A stretch of 64,000 bases of DNA. It comes from JAGQSZ01 sp049647585. GTDB taxonomy: Bacteria; Actinomycetota; Acidimicrobiia; Acidimicrobiales; Microtrichaceae. The stretch covers positions 165,173 through 229,172 of the forward strand of contig JBARXY010000028.1 of the NCBI GenBank assembly GCA_049647585.1. Direction: 5' to 3'. Positions 42,495 through 50,631 of this stretch are shown here, piece after piece. A program made the position numbers and the translations under genes. The number at the start of each line of letters is the position of its first letter. Position 1 is the stretch's first letter. The notes under the pieces were generated by a model. It worked only from the letters and a program-made list of their open reading frames with translations, made no database searches and had not been told where the DNA came from.

Positions 42495-43121
42495 CTACGG
42501 CTGACGCGATGAGTATGCAGCCGTCACGAAGTCGACCAAGCCGTCGTGGAGGCTGACGACGTCCACCTGGTCGGGATACAGGAACCACTGGTAGCTGATC
42601 CCACGAAGCGTGACGACGAGTAGGTCCGCGGCGACCGGGGCGTTGACTGTGGATCTGACTGAGCCGTCTCGGATCCCCTGGTCGAATAGCGATCTCGCAT
42701 ACTCGCGGATGACCTCGACGGCGTGCTCCATGCGCGCTTGGAGTCCCGGACTGGATTCGGCTGCCTCGATGATGACGCGCTGAAGCACTCTTAGCGCCTG
42801 GGGATCGTGTCGGGCATGTTCACCGATGGCCCGGACCAGCACGATGATCCGGTCGAGGCCGGTGCCCGTTGCGTCGCGGGCAGTGACCAACGGCATCCAT
42901 GGTTCGGTACTCCGCTCGACGAGTGCCCACAGGAGGCCCTCCTTTGATCCGAATCGCGTAGACACGATCCCCCGACTGAAGCCGGCCCGTTCACTGATGG
43001 CAGCGAACGTCGCCTCGGCGAAGCCATTCTCGGCGATGAGCTCAGTTGCCGCGTCGAGGAGCCGCCGTGTCGAATCCAGTGAACGTTGTTGCTGTGGCTC
43101 AATGACCGGGCTGTTGGACAT
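42495..43121 (-). CDS. TetR-family regulator E
   Basis: A 208-residue TetR protein: SLDSTRRLLDAATELIAENGFAEATFAAISERAGFSRGIVSTRFGSKEGLLWALVERSTEPWMP is the DNA-binding domain with a Phe-rich arm, and a helical C-terminal domain ends QVDVVSLHDGLVDFVTAAYSS. It converges with the acyl-CoA dehydrogenase gene (23-base gap) and is divergent from LLM 5 at 43349. The palindrome ACTAAC-TG-GTTAGT lies 35 bases upstream of its ATG, so autorepression and control of the divergent LLM operon are likely. Confidence 0.88.
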   Translation of the reverse strand: MSNSPVIEPQQQRSLDSTRRLLDAATELIAENGFAEATFAAISERAGFSRGIVSTRFGSKEGLLWALVERSTEPWMPLVTARDATGTGLDRIIVLVRAIGEHARHDPQALRVLQRVIIEAAESSPGLQARMEHAVEVIREYARSLFDQGIRDGSVRSTVNAPVAADLLVVTLRGISYQWFLYPDQVDVVSLHDGLVDFVTAAYSSRQP

Positions 43122-43155
43122 GGGGTCACTCCGTGATCTCAGTGCGATTCAATTG

Positions 43156-43169
43156 ACTAACTGGTTAGT
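43156..43169. promoter_or_regulatory. Palindromic operator of TetR regulator E
   Basis: ACTAAC-TG-GTTAGT, extended by TTG on one side and TAGTGATTAA on the other, lies in the 227-base region between regulator E (start 43121) and LLM 5 (start 43349). It does not match group I or II. The rest of that divergent region shows no gene. Confidence 0.55.
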
Positions 43170-43348
43170 TAGTGATTAATCTCGATGTCGACCATACGTC
43201 GAGTTGTGTTTGAACATTCAACCCTAGGGGGCCACCTGTGAAGCGCTCTTCCACCCATGGTTCAGTGGGGACCGCTCCACGTTCCTTGGTCGCGACGTAT
43301 CCTGGCTGGACCGACGGACGGCCTCGTCTCGAATGCGTTCGGCACTAG

Positions 43349-44302
43349 ATGGAGGCGGCGCTCAAGCCCTTCAGGTTCGCCGTGACCGCTGTCCATGCTG
43401 CCAAGGACGGGCCGTCCTGGTCGCGGGTGGCGCGTGATGCGGAAGACCTCGGTTACGACACGCTGTTCGTCATAGACCACGTGGTCGACACCCGACTCGC
43501 GCCGATCGCAGCCATGGCCTACGCGGCGGCTCAGACGACGACGCTGCGCGTCGGCAGCCTGGTCCTGAACGCAGATTTGCGCCATCCCGGACTCCTCGCC
43601 AAGGAACTGGCGACGGTCGAGGCGCTTTCCGGAGGGCGTCTTGAGATCGGACTCGGCGCCGGTTGGTTGCCCGGAGATTATGAACAGCTGGGACTACCGA
43701 TGGACCCGCCATCAATCAGGATCCGGGGACTGCGCGAATCCGCGGCGATTATCCGTTCTTTCACCTCGTCAGGAGAAGGTTTCATCACCTTCGATGGAGA
43801 CTTCCATAGCGTCCGTGACCTGCTCGTCCGGCCCCGACCGGTGCGTGCCGGCGGAGCCCCGCTCCTCCTGGGAGGCGGAGGTCCGAAGATGCTCCGGCTT
43901 GCGGGCGAACTCGCGGATATCGTGAGCGTAAACGTCCCCATGATGGGAGGCACGCCTCAGGCTCCGCACCAGGGAGCCAGCACCGACGACGCTGTCTTGG
44001 GCCGGATCGAGACGGTGGCTGCTGCTGCCGGTGAGCGGTTCGCTCAGATCGAACTGCAGTCGCCCATCCACCACGTCATCGTCAGCGAAGCTCCTGCCGA
44101 TGCAGCCGAAGCGCTCGACGTCCGCCTGGGCCTCCCGGCCAAGACGATGTCCATGTCGACCACCGCGCTGATAGGAACTGTCACATCGATCGTCGAGACG
44201 CTGATCGCTCGTCGTGAACGCTACGGGTTCAGCTACGTATCGATTCCTGACAACGCGATGTACGAGTTCGCCCCCATCGTCGAGCAACTTCGCGGACGAT
44301 GA
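43349..44302 (+). CDS. Luciferase-like (LLM class) F420-type oxidoreductase 5
   Basis: A 317-residue LLM protein: FRFAVTAVHAAKDGPSWSRVARDAEDLGYDTLFVIDHVVDTRLAPIAAMAYAAAQTTTLRVGSLVLNADLRHPGLLAKELATVEALSGGRLEIGLGAGWLPGDYEQLGLPMD and APLLLGGGGPKMLRLAGELADIVSVN. The DH and GLGAGW-x-YEQLGL motifs are those of mycobacterial-type F420-dependent oxidoreductases (TIGR03621-like style). Its start lacks an obvious ribosome site. It is followed after 31 bases by the longer AttH/CrtC-like gene; both probably belong to the regulator E operon. Confidence 0.88.
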   Translation: MEAALKPFRFAVTAVHAAKDGPSWSRVARDAEDLGYDTLFVIDHVVDTRLAPIAAMAYAAAQTTTLRVGSLVLNADLRHPGLLAKELATVEALSGGRLEIGLGAGWLPGDYEQLGLPMDPPSIRIRGLRESAAIIRSFTSSGEGFITFDGDFHSVRDLLVRPRPVRAGGAPLLLGGGGPKMLRLAGELADIVSVNVPMMGGTPQAPHQGASTDDAVLGRIETVAAAAGERFAQIELQSPIHHVIVSEAPADAAEALDVRLGLPAKTMSMSTTALIGTVTSIVETLIARRERYGFSYVSIPDNAMYEFAPIVEQLRGR

Positions 44303-44333
44303 TTGACCGTCCCATGATTCCCAGGAGGCCAGC

Positions 44334-45506
44334 GTGCTGACGCCCTACGACGAATTCCCGGTCCACCAGTATTCTGAACCGTTCAGTCTGATGCCGGTGA
44401 GCGACTTCAACTGGGATGACGGCTACTACTTCGGCGTGTACAGCGCCGAAGCGAAGATGCACCTGTACACCGGCCTTCGCGTCACGCCAAACGCCGACAT
44501 GGTCGGAGCGTACGCGGGGGTCAATCGCGAGGGGGTCCAGAGGACCGTACGGAGCAGCCGCATCTGGCGACCTGATTTCGATGTGGCCGCAGGTCCGATC
44601 CGATACGAGTTCGTCGAACCCTTCAAGACCATCCGTCTGGTGCTGGAGCCGAACGAGTCGGGGCTCTCATACGACATCAGGTGGCTCGCGATGTCGCCCG
44701 CCCACCAGGAGGAGCACCATTTCGCTCGAAGTCGGGGTCGCGTAACCACTGACCAGACCCGCTATTCCCAGACGGGCACCGCCGAGGGTTGGATCGAAAT
44801 CGACGGTGAGCGAATCGAGGTCCGCCCTCACGAGTGGTACTCGATGCGTGATCACTCCTGGGGCCTCTACGAGCCGCGCAGTCCGCTGAGCGACCCTGCC
44901 AAATGGCTGCCACCGAAGGAGCGCGCCGCCGGTCGGCGCGCCCTGCGCTTTTGGATGCCCTTCGAGTCGCCAGAACTCGGCGGCTTTTACCAGTTCCACG
45001 AGGACGAGCACGGCACACAGGGGGAGCTGAACGACGTGTTCGGAACTCCCTTCGAGGGCCTGCTCCATCTCCACGATGAGGAGGGAACCACGCTCGAACT
45101 TCGTACCGGCCACCACGAGCTGCGCTTCAAGCCAGGCACAAGGCTGCTGGACGGCGGTTCGATCGACCTCGTCGACGAGCATGGCCGTGACTGGCACCAG
45201 GAGCTCGAGGTGGTGATCCCGCCGTGGCTGACCTTTCCCATTGGGTATTACCAGGGGACGTGGAAGGACGGCGGCAACATCCACACCTACCACGGCCCGC
45301 CGGACCCGTACGTCGAATGGGACGAGTTCGACTTCTCGAACCAGCCCACAAAGCACCAGGACTACGACGGCCGTGAATACGAGGGGATCTACGGCGGAGA
45401 GTTCCTGGTTCGGGTGCACACGGAGGGTCCCGGGGTCTCCTCGCGGGGACTCGGTCAGATCGAGTTCTTCATCCACCGTTCTCATCGGTATTCCCAAGAA
45501 CGGTGA
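44334..45506 (+). CDS. AttH/CrtC-like (DUF7064/DUF7065-type) lipocalin-fold protein 2
   Basis: A 390-residue beta-rich acidic protein. The first half (EFPVHQYSEPFSLMPVSDFNWDDGYYFGVYSAE, RIWRPDFDVAAGPIRYEFVEPFKTIRLVLEPNESGLSYDIRW) and second half flank the motif WYSMRDHSWGLYEPRSP (about 168-184), the central DHSWG signature of AttH/CrtC-type proteins. GTG start at 44334 follows CCAGGAGGCC. The same motif in a weaker form is in the 314-residue protein at 35675-36619. No known reaction; hydration or binding of an isoprenoid or steroid-like intermediate is a guess. Confidence 0.62.
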   Translation: MLTPYDEFPVHQYSEPFSLMPVSDFNWDDGYYFGVYSAEAKMHLYTGLRVTPNADMVGAYAGVNREGVQRTVRSSRIWRPDFDVAAGPIRYEFVEPFKTIRLVLEPNESGLSYDIRWLAMSPAHQEEHHFARSRGRVTTDQTRYSQTGTAEGWIEIDGERIEVRPHEWYSMRDHSWGLYEPRSPLSDPAKWLPPKERAAGRRALRFWMPFESPELGGFYQFHEDEHGTQGELNDVFGTPFEGLLHLHDEEGTTLELRTGHHELRFKPGTRLLDGGSIDLVDEHGRDWHQELEVVIPPWLTFPIGYYQGTWKDGGNIHTYHGPPDPYVEWDEFDFSNQPTKHQDYDGREYEGIYGGEFLVRVHTEGPGVSSRGLGQIEFFIHRSHRYSQER

Positions 45507-45525
45507 CGTGGGACACAGATAAGAG

Positions 45526-45558
45526 GATCTAAACCTTGTCAATGACAAGATTTAGATC
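45526..45558. promoter_or_regulatory. 33-bp inverted repeat before the dioxygenase gene
   Basis: GATCTAAACCTTGTCA (45526-45541) and TGACAAGATTTAGATC (45543-45558) are 16-bp arms with one mismatch and a single-base spacer. It ends 12 bases before the ATG of the dioxygenase. The position and very short loop favour an operator rather than a terminator, though it could form a long hairpin after 45506. Confidence 0.7.
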
Positions 45559-45570
45559 TATCATGAGGCC

Positions 45571-46395
45571 ATGAGTTCGAACTATGTGACTTCCGAAATG
45601 CGACGCCAGTTCGAAGAGGATGGTGTCGTGTTCCTCCCTCAGGTGCTCGATGACGAGTGGCTCGGGCTGGTGAAGTGGGGCCTCAAGCGAAACTTGGGTG
45701 CTCCGGGCCCGATGGCGAAGCGCTTGTTCCCCGAGACCGACCGCGAGTTCTACGAGGACTATTGCAACTACGCCTCGACGCCTGAGTACCAGATGCTGCT
45801 GCGCGACTCGCCGATCGTCGACGTCGTGGCCGACATCCTTGGAGCCGAGAACCTTTGGCTGTTCTACGAGCAGGTCTTCATGAAGAAGGGCGGCACCGAG
45901 CGGCGCACGCCTTGGCACCAGGACCTGACCTACTGGTGCACTGGTGGCACTCAACTCGCGGGCTTCTGGATCACGCTCGACCCGGTCCCCAAGGACCAGT
46001 CCCTCGAGTTCGTCCGTGGCTCTCACAAAGGCCCGCTCTACGCGGGGGCGGGATTCGATCTCGAAGACGAGACGAAGCCGTTCTACGAGGGAATGCCCCG
46101 CATCCCCGACATCCAGGGTGATCGCGATGCATTCGATATCGTCTCGTGGGAGATCACACCGGGCGACGTGGTCATGTTCCATCCGGCGATGCTTCACGGC
46201 GGCGGTGCCATCAAAGAAGGCCAGCGACGCACGGTGTCGATCCGATTCTTTGGCGATGACGTGGTCTACCGCGAACTGCCCGGCAGGCCAGAGCCCTCGT
46301 ACCCAGGTCTCGCTGAGACCTCCACGGAGGGGGAGCCTCTGCGTGGACATTGGTTCCCTCAACTTCTACCGAGGCCCACGACGCCCCTGTGGTAG
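45571..46395 (+). CDS. Phytanoyl-CoA dioxygenase (PhyH) family protein
   Basis: A 274-residue Fe(II)/2-oxoglutarate oxygenase: HxD in TPWHQDLTYW (His116, Asp118), distal His209 in VMFHPAMLHGGG, and an Arg near RRTVSIRF (219/220) for 2-oxoglutarate binding. GFWITLDPVPKDQSLEFVRGSHKG is the core PhyH segment. All iron ligands are present, so it should be an active hydroxylase, presumably on an acyl-CoA or free hydrophobic substrate. ATG 45571 lies 12 bases after the 33-bp inverted repeat. It is the last gene of the catabolic island. Confidence 0.9.
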   Translation: MSSNYVTSEMRRQFEEDGVVFLPQVLDDEWLGLVKWGLKRNLGAPGPMAKRLFPETDREFYEDYCNYASTPEYQMLLRDSPIVDVVADILGAENLWLFYEQVFMKKGGTERRTPWHQDLTYWCTGGTQLAGFWITLDPVPKDQSLEFVRGSHKGPLYAGAGFDLEDETKPFYEGMPRIPDIQGDRDAFDIVSWEITPGDVVMFHPAMLHGGGAIKEGQRRTVSIRFFGDDVVYRELPGRPEPSYPGLAETSTEGEPLRGHWFPQLLPRPTTPLW

Positions 46396-46612
46396 CAGAT
46401 GCACACGGGTCAGCAATTAGCCATCAACAGACTCCCAGTCCAGATGACCCATTCGTGCAAGCTCGCCGACCAGATCAGTGGACCGAGGCACTGAGGTAGT
46501 AGCCGCTGACTTGGCTCGGTGTTCCGACACCGGCGATTCTGTCCAAGTGCGCAAACGTTGGACAGACAATCGCCAGGTCGGCTCGCCCCGGTTCAATCCC
46601 AATTTGGTAAGG

Positions 46613-47593
46613 GTGTTAATTGCCTTGCCGATTATGGGGTTCATCGTGGCGGCCGTAGTTTCCCCAGCGGGAGCCGCTGATTTGGCAAGCGGAATCGGCT
46701 CCGTTGCCGCAGCTGCGGCCGCGACGGCGACCGAGACCGCGATGTCAGCCTGGAAGGCCGCAACCCTCGGAGTGATCGAAGGCCTGACGGAGTATCTGCC
46801 CATCTCATCGACCGGCCACCTGTTGGTCGCGTCCGACCTGCTGGGACTGGGCACCACCGACGCGGATCTCAAGGCCGCCAACACCTATGCCATCGCGATC
46901 CAGTTCGGGGCGATCCTGGCGGTTGCCGGACTGTTCTGGAAGCGCTTTCGCGACATGCTGATGGGACTGGTCGGACGATCCGACGAGGGTCGCCATCTGC
47001 TGATCATCCTGATAGTCGCGTTCGCTCCAGCAGCGGTGCTGGGCTTTCTGTTCGACAACATGATCGAGGACGTCCTGTTCTCGTCGTGGCCCATCATTGG
47101 GGCATGGCTGGTCGGCGGAATCCTGATACTTGCCCTCGAGCGGTCCGGGCGGATCCCGCGCCGCGACGAAGTGGTCGAAGCCGGACGTGACAGGGTTCTG
47201 GAGATCTCAGTTCGTCAGGCAGCGATCATCGGCCTGGTCCAATGTCTGGCGATGTGGCCAGGGACAAGCCGTTCGCTCGCCGCGATCCTGGGAGCGCTGC
47301 TTGTCGGGGTGAGCATGGGTGCCGCTGTCGAGTTCAGCTTCCTGTTGGGCTTCGTGACTCTCACCGCCGCTAGCGGCTACTCGCTGTTGACGGACGGCGG
47401 AGCGCTGATAGATCAGTTTGGAGTCGTCAATCCGCTGATCGGACTGGCATTCGCGTTCGTCTCAGCGGTGATAGCGATCAAGTGGATGATCGGATACCTG
47501 CAGAGTCACAGCCTCGCAGTGTTCGGCTGGTACCGGATCGTTGCAGCCGGCCTGACCGCTGGTCTTGTGATCTCGGGCGCGCTGCACGCCTAA
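46613..47593 (+). CDS. uppP: Undecaprenyl-diphosphate phosphatase with N-terminal extension
   Basis: The core is a complete UppP/BacA: SAWKAATLGVIEGLTEYLPISSTGHLLVASDLLGL (with the E-G-x-x-E and PISSTGH catalytic motifs), IQFGAILAVAGLFWKRF, FAPAAVLGFLFDN, and IGLVQCLAMWPGTSRSLAAILGALLVG (PGTSRS). It dephosphorylates undecaprenyl-PP for cell-wall lipid recycling. The ATG that matches normal UppP starts is at 46742, but the frame extends upstream through a second hydrophobic segment ending SPAGAADLASG, with possible GTG 46613 or ATG 46634. No clear ribosome site decides between them. Its stop overlaps the convergent membrane gene by 4 bases. Confidence 0.85.
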   Translation: MLIALPIMGFIVAAVVSPAGAADLASGIGSVAAAAAATATETAMSAWKAATLGVIEGLTEYLPISSTGHLLVASDLLGLGTTDADLKAANTYAIAIQFGAILAVAGLFWKRFRDMLMGLVGRSDEGRHLLIILIVAFAPAAVLGFLFDNMIEDVLFSSWPIIGAWLVGGILILALERSGRIPRRDEVVEAGRDRVLEISVRQAAIIGLVQCLAMWPGTSRSLAAILGALLVGVSMGAAVEFSFLLGFVTLTAASGYSLLTDGGALIDQFGVVNPLIGLAFAFVSAVIAIKWMIGYLQSHSLAVFGWYRIVAAGLTAGLVISGALHA

Positions 47594-48855
47594 GCGGCAG
47601 AGCCAGCAGAACCCGAGCCAGCAGAACCGGATTGGGCTCGTGCGAATCGGCCCAGTTGCGCCATTCGAAACGCTGCCTCCGCCAGCCACACCACGATGCC
47701 CGCAGTGAGCACCAGGTTCTGTCCCAGCAGCGCACCGACAGCTGCGACATTGGCCGCTACGACCGCGACCCATGATCGGGTGATTCGCAACCCGTCCCCC
47801 GGCTTGCGCTTCCCGGCGAGGATCACCGGAGCGAAATACGCGAGCGAGGCGAACAGAATCTGCGCGTAGCCGCCGACGACCAGCACTCGCAGGCCGGAGT
47901 TCAGCGATGGCGCCTCGAACAGGGCGTTGGTGCCTAGTAGGACGACTGCCGCGACCCACCATGCGAAGCCCGCGGTGAGTTGGATCAGGCGCGGACCCGC
48001 CCAGTCCAGTTGCTTGCGACCCACATGGGGCATGAGTGCAACGACCCCGAGAACCGACGCTGCGTAGGCCCAGAGTCCGATCGCAGCGACCGCTTCAATG
48101 TCGATGGCCCAACCCAGCATTGTGAGCAACGTCGAAGTGGCGAGCGAGGCGATCACAATGTGGACCCGTGCCGGAGTTGCGGTGCGTGACATCTTCATCC
48201 GGGCCTGGGTGGCAACGAAGTACGGGAGGGTCGCCGCAATCACGACTCCGACAAGGCCCAGAGCGTTGGCCGCAATGTGGATTCCCCTGACGTTGACCGT
48301 CGAGGTCGAGAAGGCTCCCGAGGCCATTGCAACGCCCAGCGAACTTCCGACGATTCCGAATCCCGCCGCCGTGCAGTAGCCATGGATGGCAGGCCGGTAA
48401 CGATCGGTGACAGCGCTGTTTCGGATCTGGATGAGACTCACGATCAGTAGAGCCAACGCGGCCACGACCGCGGTTCCTCCGAGTCCGGTAATTGCATCGA
48501 CATCGACCTCGCGTCCCGTTGCGATTGCGGCCACGCCGCCGTATAGCAACGCCCGCTGGACGTTTGCGAGCCAGTTGGCTGGGGCGGGAGATGCCGACCA
48601 GGTCACCGACAACAACTGGGTCGCAGCGAGTATTGCCCCAAGAACAGACCCGACCAGAAACAGGTGCAGAGGCAGCCAGATTCCGGTGTTGTGGGGAACC
48701 GCACCCGCGATCGGTGATGCGACCGCGAACAGTGCGGCGATCACAAACGTCGGACGTGCCTGTCTGTGGACCTGGGCGACGCGGTCCGCCGCTCCTCGCG
48801 GTTGGGTCGGGCGGCTCGCCGCTCCGTCGGCGCCGGAAGCGGACTCGGTCGACAT
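47590..48855 (-). CDS. Polytopic membrane protein, about 11-12 helices
   Basis: A 421-residue membrane protein with Ala/Val/Leu-rich helices from residue 35 to 400, several His residues at helix ends (VPHNTGIWLPLHLFLVG, RPAIHGYCTAAG, GIHIAANALG, MPHVGRKQL), and GSAGSGSAGSAA low-complexity at the end. The HLFLVG and GYxxxILFASLAYFAPV patterns recall NnrS-like or nitrite-reductase-associated actinobacterial membrane proteins, possibly haem-binding. I cannot assign a function with certainty. ATG at 48855 begins a soluble Ser/Ala tail of about 30 residues. Converges with uppP and follows FGE on the minus strand. Confidence 0.7.
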   Translation of the reverse strand: MSTESASGADGAASRPTQPRGAADRVAQVHRQARPTFVIAALFAVASPIAGAVPHNTGIWLPLHLFLVGSVLGAILAATQLLSVTWSASPAPANWLANVQRALLYGGVAAIATGREVDVDAITGLGGTAVVAALALLIVSLIQIRNSAVTDRYRPAIHGYCTAAGFGIVGSSLGVAMASGAFSTSTVNVRGIHIAANALGLVGVVIAATLPYFVATQARMKMSRTATPARVHIVIASLATSTLLTMLGWAIDIEAVAAIGLWAYAASVLGVVALMPHVGRKQLDWAGPRLIQLTAGFAWWVAAVVLLGTNALFEAPSLNSGLRVLVVGGYAQILFASLAYFAPVILAGKRKPGDGLRITRSWVAVVAANVAAVGALLGQNLVLTAGIVVWLAEAAFRMAQLGRFARAQSGSAGSGSAGSAA

Positions 48856-48884
48856 GACCCGAGACTAGGTGGAGCCGCGAAGGC

Positions 48885-49841
48885 TCAGCTTCCTACGACC
48901 CGGAAGCCGATGTTGCCCGCGCAACTATCGGGGGTATTGGAGCTTCGGGCGGCCACCCTGTAACGGGTGCAGTACGAGTGGTGACACAGGTAGGAGCCGC
49001 CCCGCATGATCCGGTGAGTTCCTTGCGTCGGCCCGGTGGGGTCGACTCGACTCGTGGTGGAATAGGCGTCGGTGGCGAACCAGTCGGAACACCATTCCCA
49101 GACGTTGCCCGTCATGTTGTGGAGCCCGAATCCATTCGGCTGGAAGGCATCGGCCGGACAGGTGGCCTCCCATCCGTCATCGATGGTGTTGTCGTTCGGG
49201 AAGGTTCCCTGGAAGACATTCATCATGTGTGCGCCGTCGGGCTCGAGGTCATCCCCCCATGGAAATCGCCTTCGCTCCAGGCCACCCCTCGCCGCGTACT
49301 CCCACTCGGCTTCGGTCGGCAGTCTCGTCCCGCTCCAGGCGCAGTAGGCCTGGGCATCGTCCCAGGTGACGTGCACGACGGGATGATCTGTTCGGTGCGC
49401 GATATCCGACTGTGGGCCTTCGGGATGGCGCCAGTCGGCTCCGTAGACCTGGCGCCACCACGGGGTTGCTGCGACCGCTCGCGTAGCGGGGAAGTCGTCG
49501 GGGAGCAGGCCACCGAAAACGAAGGACCAGCCCTCGCTCTCGGCAAGAGTCACGTAGCTCGTTGACTCCACGAAGCTTTCGAAATCAGAATTTGTGACCA
49601 CAAGCGGAGCGATGGAGAAGGATGACACTTCGACTGCGTGGACCGGTTCCTCGCCGTCCTGGGCGTATCCCTCACCCGGCGCCGAGCCCATCTGAAAGGT
49701 CCCGCCGCTCAGCGCAACCAATGTCGGGGGCCGAGATGATGGAGCGATTTGCTCCAAGCGCTCACGCGTCACCAACTCCGCACCCGAACGCGCTTCTCGC
49801 CCGGACTCGGGTGCGCAGCAGTGGTTCTGATCTTGACCCAT
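48885..49841 (-). CDS. Formylglycine-generating enzyme (sulfatase-activating, copper type)
   Basis: A 318-residue FGE-sulfatase fold protein with genuine FGE residues: GGTFQMGS at the start, VVHVTWDDAQAYCAWSGTRLPTEAEWEYAARGG, FGLHNMTGNVWEWCSDWF and GGSYLCHHSYCTRYRVAARSSNTPDSCAGNIGFR with the active-site cysteines Cys286 and Cys291 that bind copper. FGE oxidises the Cys of C-x-P-x-R in type I sulfatases (and similar proteins) to formylglycine. That motif with both Cys separates it from EgtB- and other SUMF1-like enzymes. No sulfatase is in this window. ATG 49841 has AAGGA upstream. Confidence 0.92.
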   Translation of the reverse strand: MGQDQNHCCAPESGREARSGAELVTRERLEQIAPSSRPPTLVALSGGTFQMGSAPGEGYAQDGEEPVHAVEVSSFSIAPLVVTNSDFESFVESTSYVTLAESEGWSFVFGGLLPDDFPATRAVAATPWWRQVYGADWRHPEGPQSDIAHRTDHPVVHVTWDDAQAYCAWSGTRLPTEAEWEYAARGGLERRRFPWGDDLEPDGAHMMNVFQGTFPNDNTIDDGWEATCPADAFQPNGFGLHNMTGNVWEWCSDWFATDAYSTTSRVDPTGPTQGTHRIMRGGSYLCHHSYCTRYRVAARSSNTPDSCAGNIGFRVVGS

Positions 49842-50067
49842 CGTTGTCCTTGAACCTTTGGGGGCGAGGTTGCCGTAGCGAGCGGTGAGTAGTCCTGAGT
49901 GACTTCATCTGCCGGCTCTGAATAGGCGCCAGGCGCGTTGAAGTCCAGACATGCCGGTCGTACCGTTTTACATGGGATTCCGGCCCACATGAGCTTCCGA
50001 TCCGCAGCGCATTCCGGCGGTCGGGAGCTACGTCAGGTCTCCAAGAAGGTTCCAAAGGAGGTTCGCA
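49842..50067. promoter_or_regulatory. Divergent region between FGE and Hsp20
   Basis: 226 bases with promoters for both genes. TTGAAG (about 49949) and TACCGT 17 bases later form a plausible promoter for the hsp20 gene. No CIRCE or HAIR heat-shock operator can be recognised. A strong AAAGGAGG ribosome site precedes the Hsp20 ATG. Confidence 0.35.
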
Positions 50068-50553
50068 ATGGCAATCACCCGTCACGAAAGCCCGACAGTC
50101 GTAAATGACTGGCCGTTCCGAGGATTTCCGAGGCTCTTGGGCTCACAGTTCGAGAACTGGCCCGCTCTGAACGGCTTGGGGTATCCGGATTTGAATGTTC
50201 TGGATGAAACGGTCGAGGGCGACAGGATGAACATCGAGGAATTTCGCGAGGATGACATGTTGGTCGTGAAGGCCGAGATGCCGGGTGTGGACCCCGACCA
50301 GGATGTCGAGATAACGGTTTCCAACGGCAACTTGGACATCCGTGTCGAGCGCCGGGAGCAGCACGAATCCACCGACGACCAGGGCACCTACCGGTCCGAG
50401 TTCAAGTACGGGCAGTTCACCCGCAGGATTCCACTACCCGGCGGCGCGACCAGCCAGGACAGCACTGCGAAATACAAGGACGGAATACTGGAGATCCGGA
50501 TCCCGGTCCACGCTGAGGAGGGCAACGACAAGGTCCCCATCACCAGGGAATAG
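50068..50553 (+). CDS. Hsp20/alpha-crystallin small heat-shock protein
   Basis: A 161-residue small chaperone. N-terminal arm (about 1-50), then the alpha-crystallin domain: MNIEEFREDDMLVVKAEMPGVDPDQDVEITVSNGNLDIRVERR, EFKYGQFTRRIPLPGGATSQDSTAKYKDGILEIRIPV with the AxxxxGxL-type YKDGILEIRIP signature. It holds unfolding proteins in oligomers under stress. It has an excellent ribosome site (AAAGGAGG). It is monocistronic as far as visible. Confidence 0.95.
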   Translation: MAITRHESPTVVNDWPFRGFPRLLGSQFENWPALNGLGYPDLNVLDETVEGDRMNIEEFREDDMLVVKAEMPGVDPDQDVEITVSNGNLDIRVERREQHESTDDQGTYRSEFKYGQFTRRIPLPGGATSQDSTAKYKDGILEIRIPVHAEEGNDKVPITRE

Positions 50554-50631
50554 GGAGATGGCCGAAATGGACTGAACCCGGAGTCGCCATCATGGCGCTG
50601 AGGAGGGCCTCAGTTCGGTACTCTTCCGGCC

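Noticed and set aside
9461..46395. Steroid (cholesterol) degradation cluster
   Set aside because: TetR proteins and SDRs look similar in style to KstR2 regulons, but KshA/KshB, KstD, HsaA-D and ring-cleavage genes are absent.
48885..49841. EgtB/ergothioneine-type member of the FGE-sulfatase fold
   Set aside because: No DinB domain is present and the paired Cys286/Cys291 motif is that of true FGE.
49842..50067. HAIR/CIRCE heat-shock operator before hsp20
   Set aside because: No CTTGAGT-N7-ACTCAAG or TTAGCACTC-type repeat is present.
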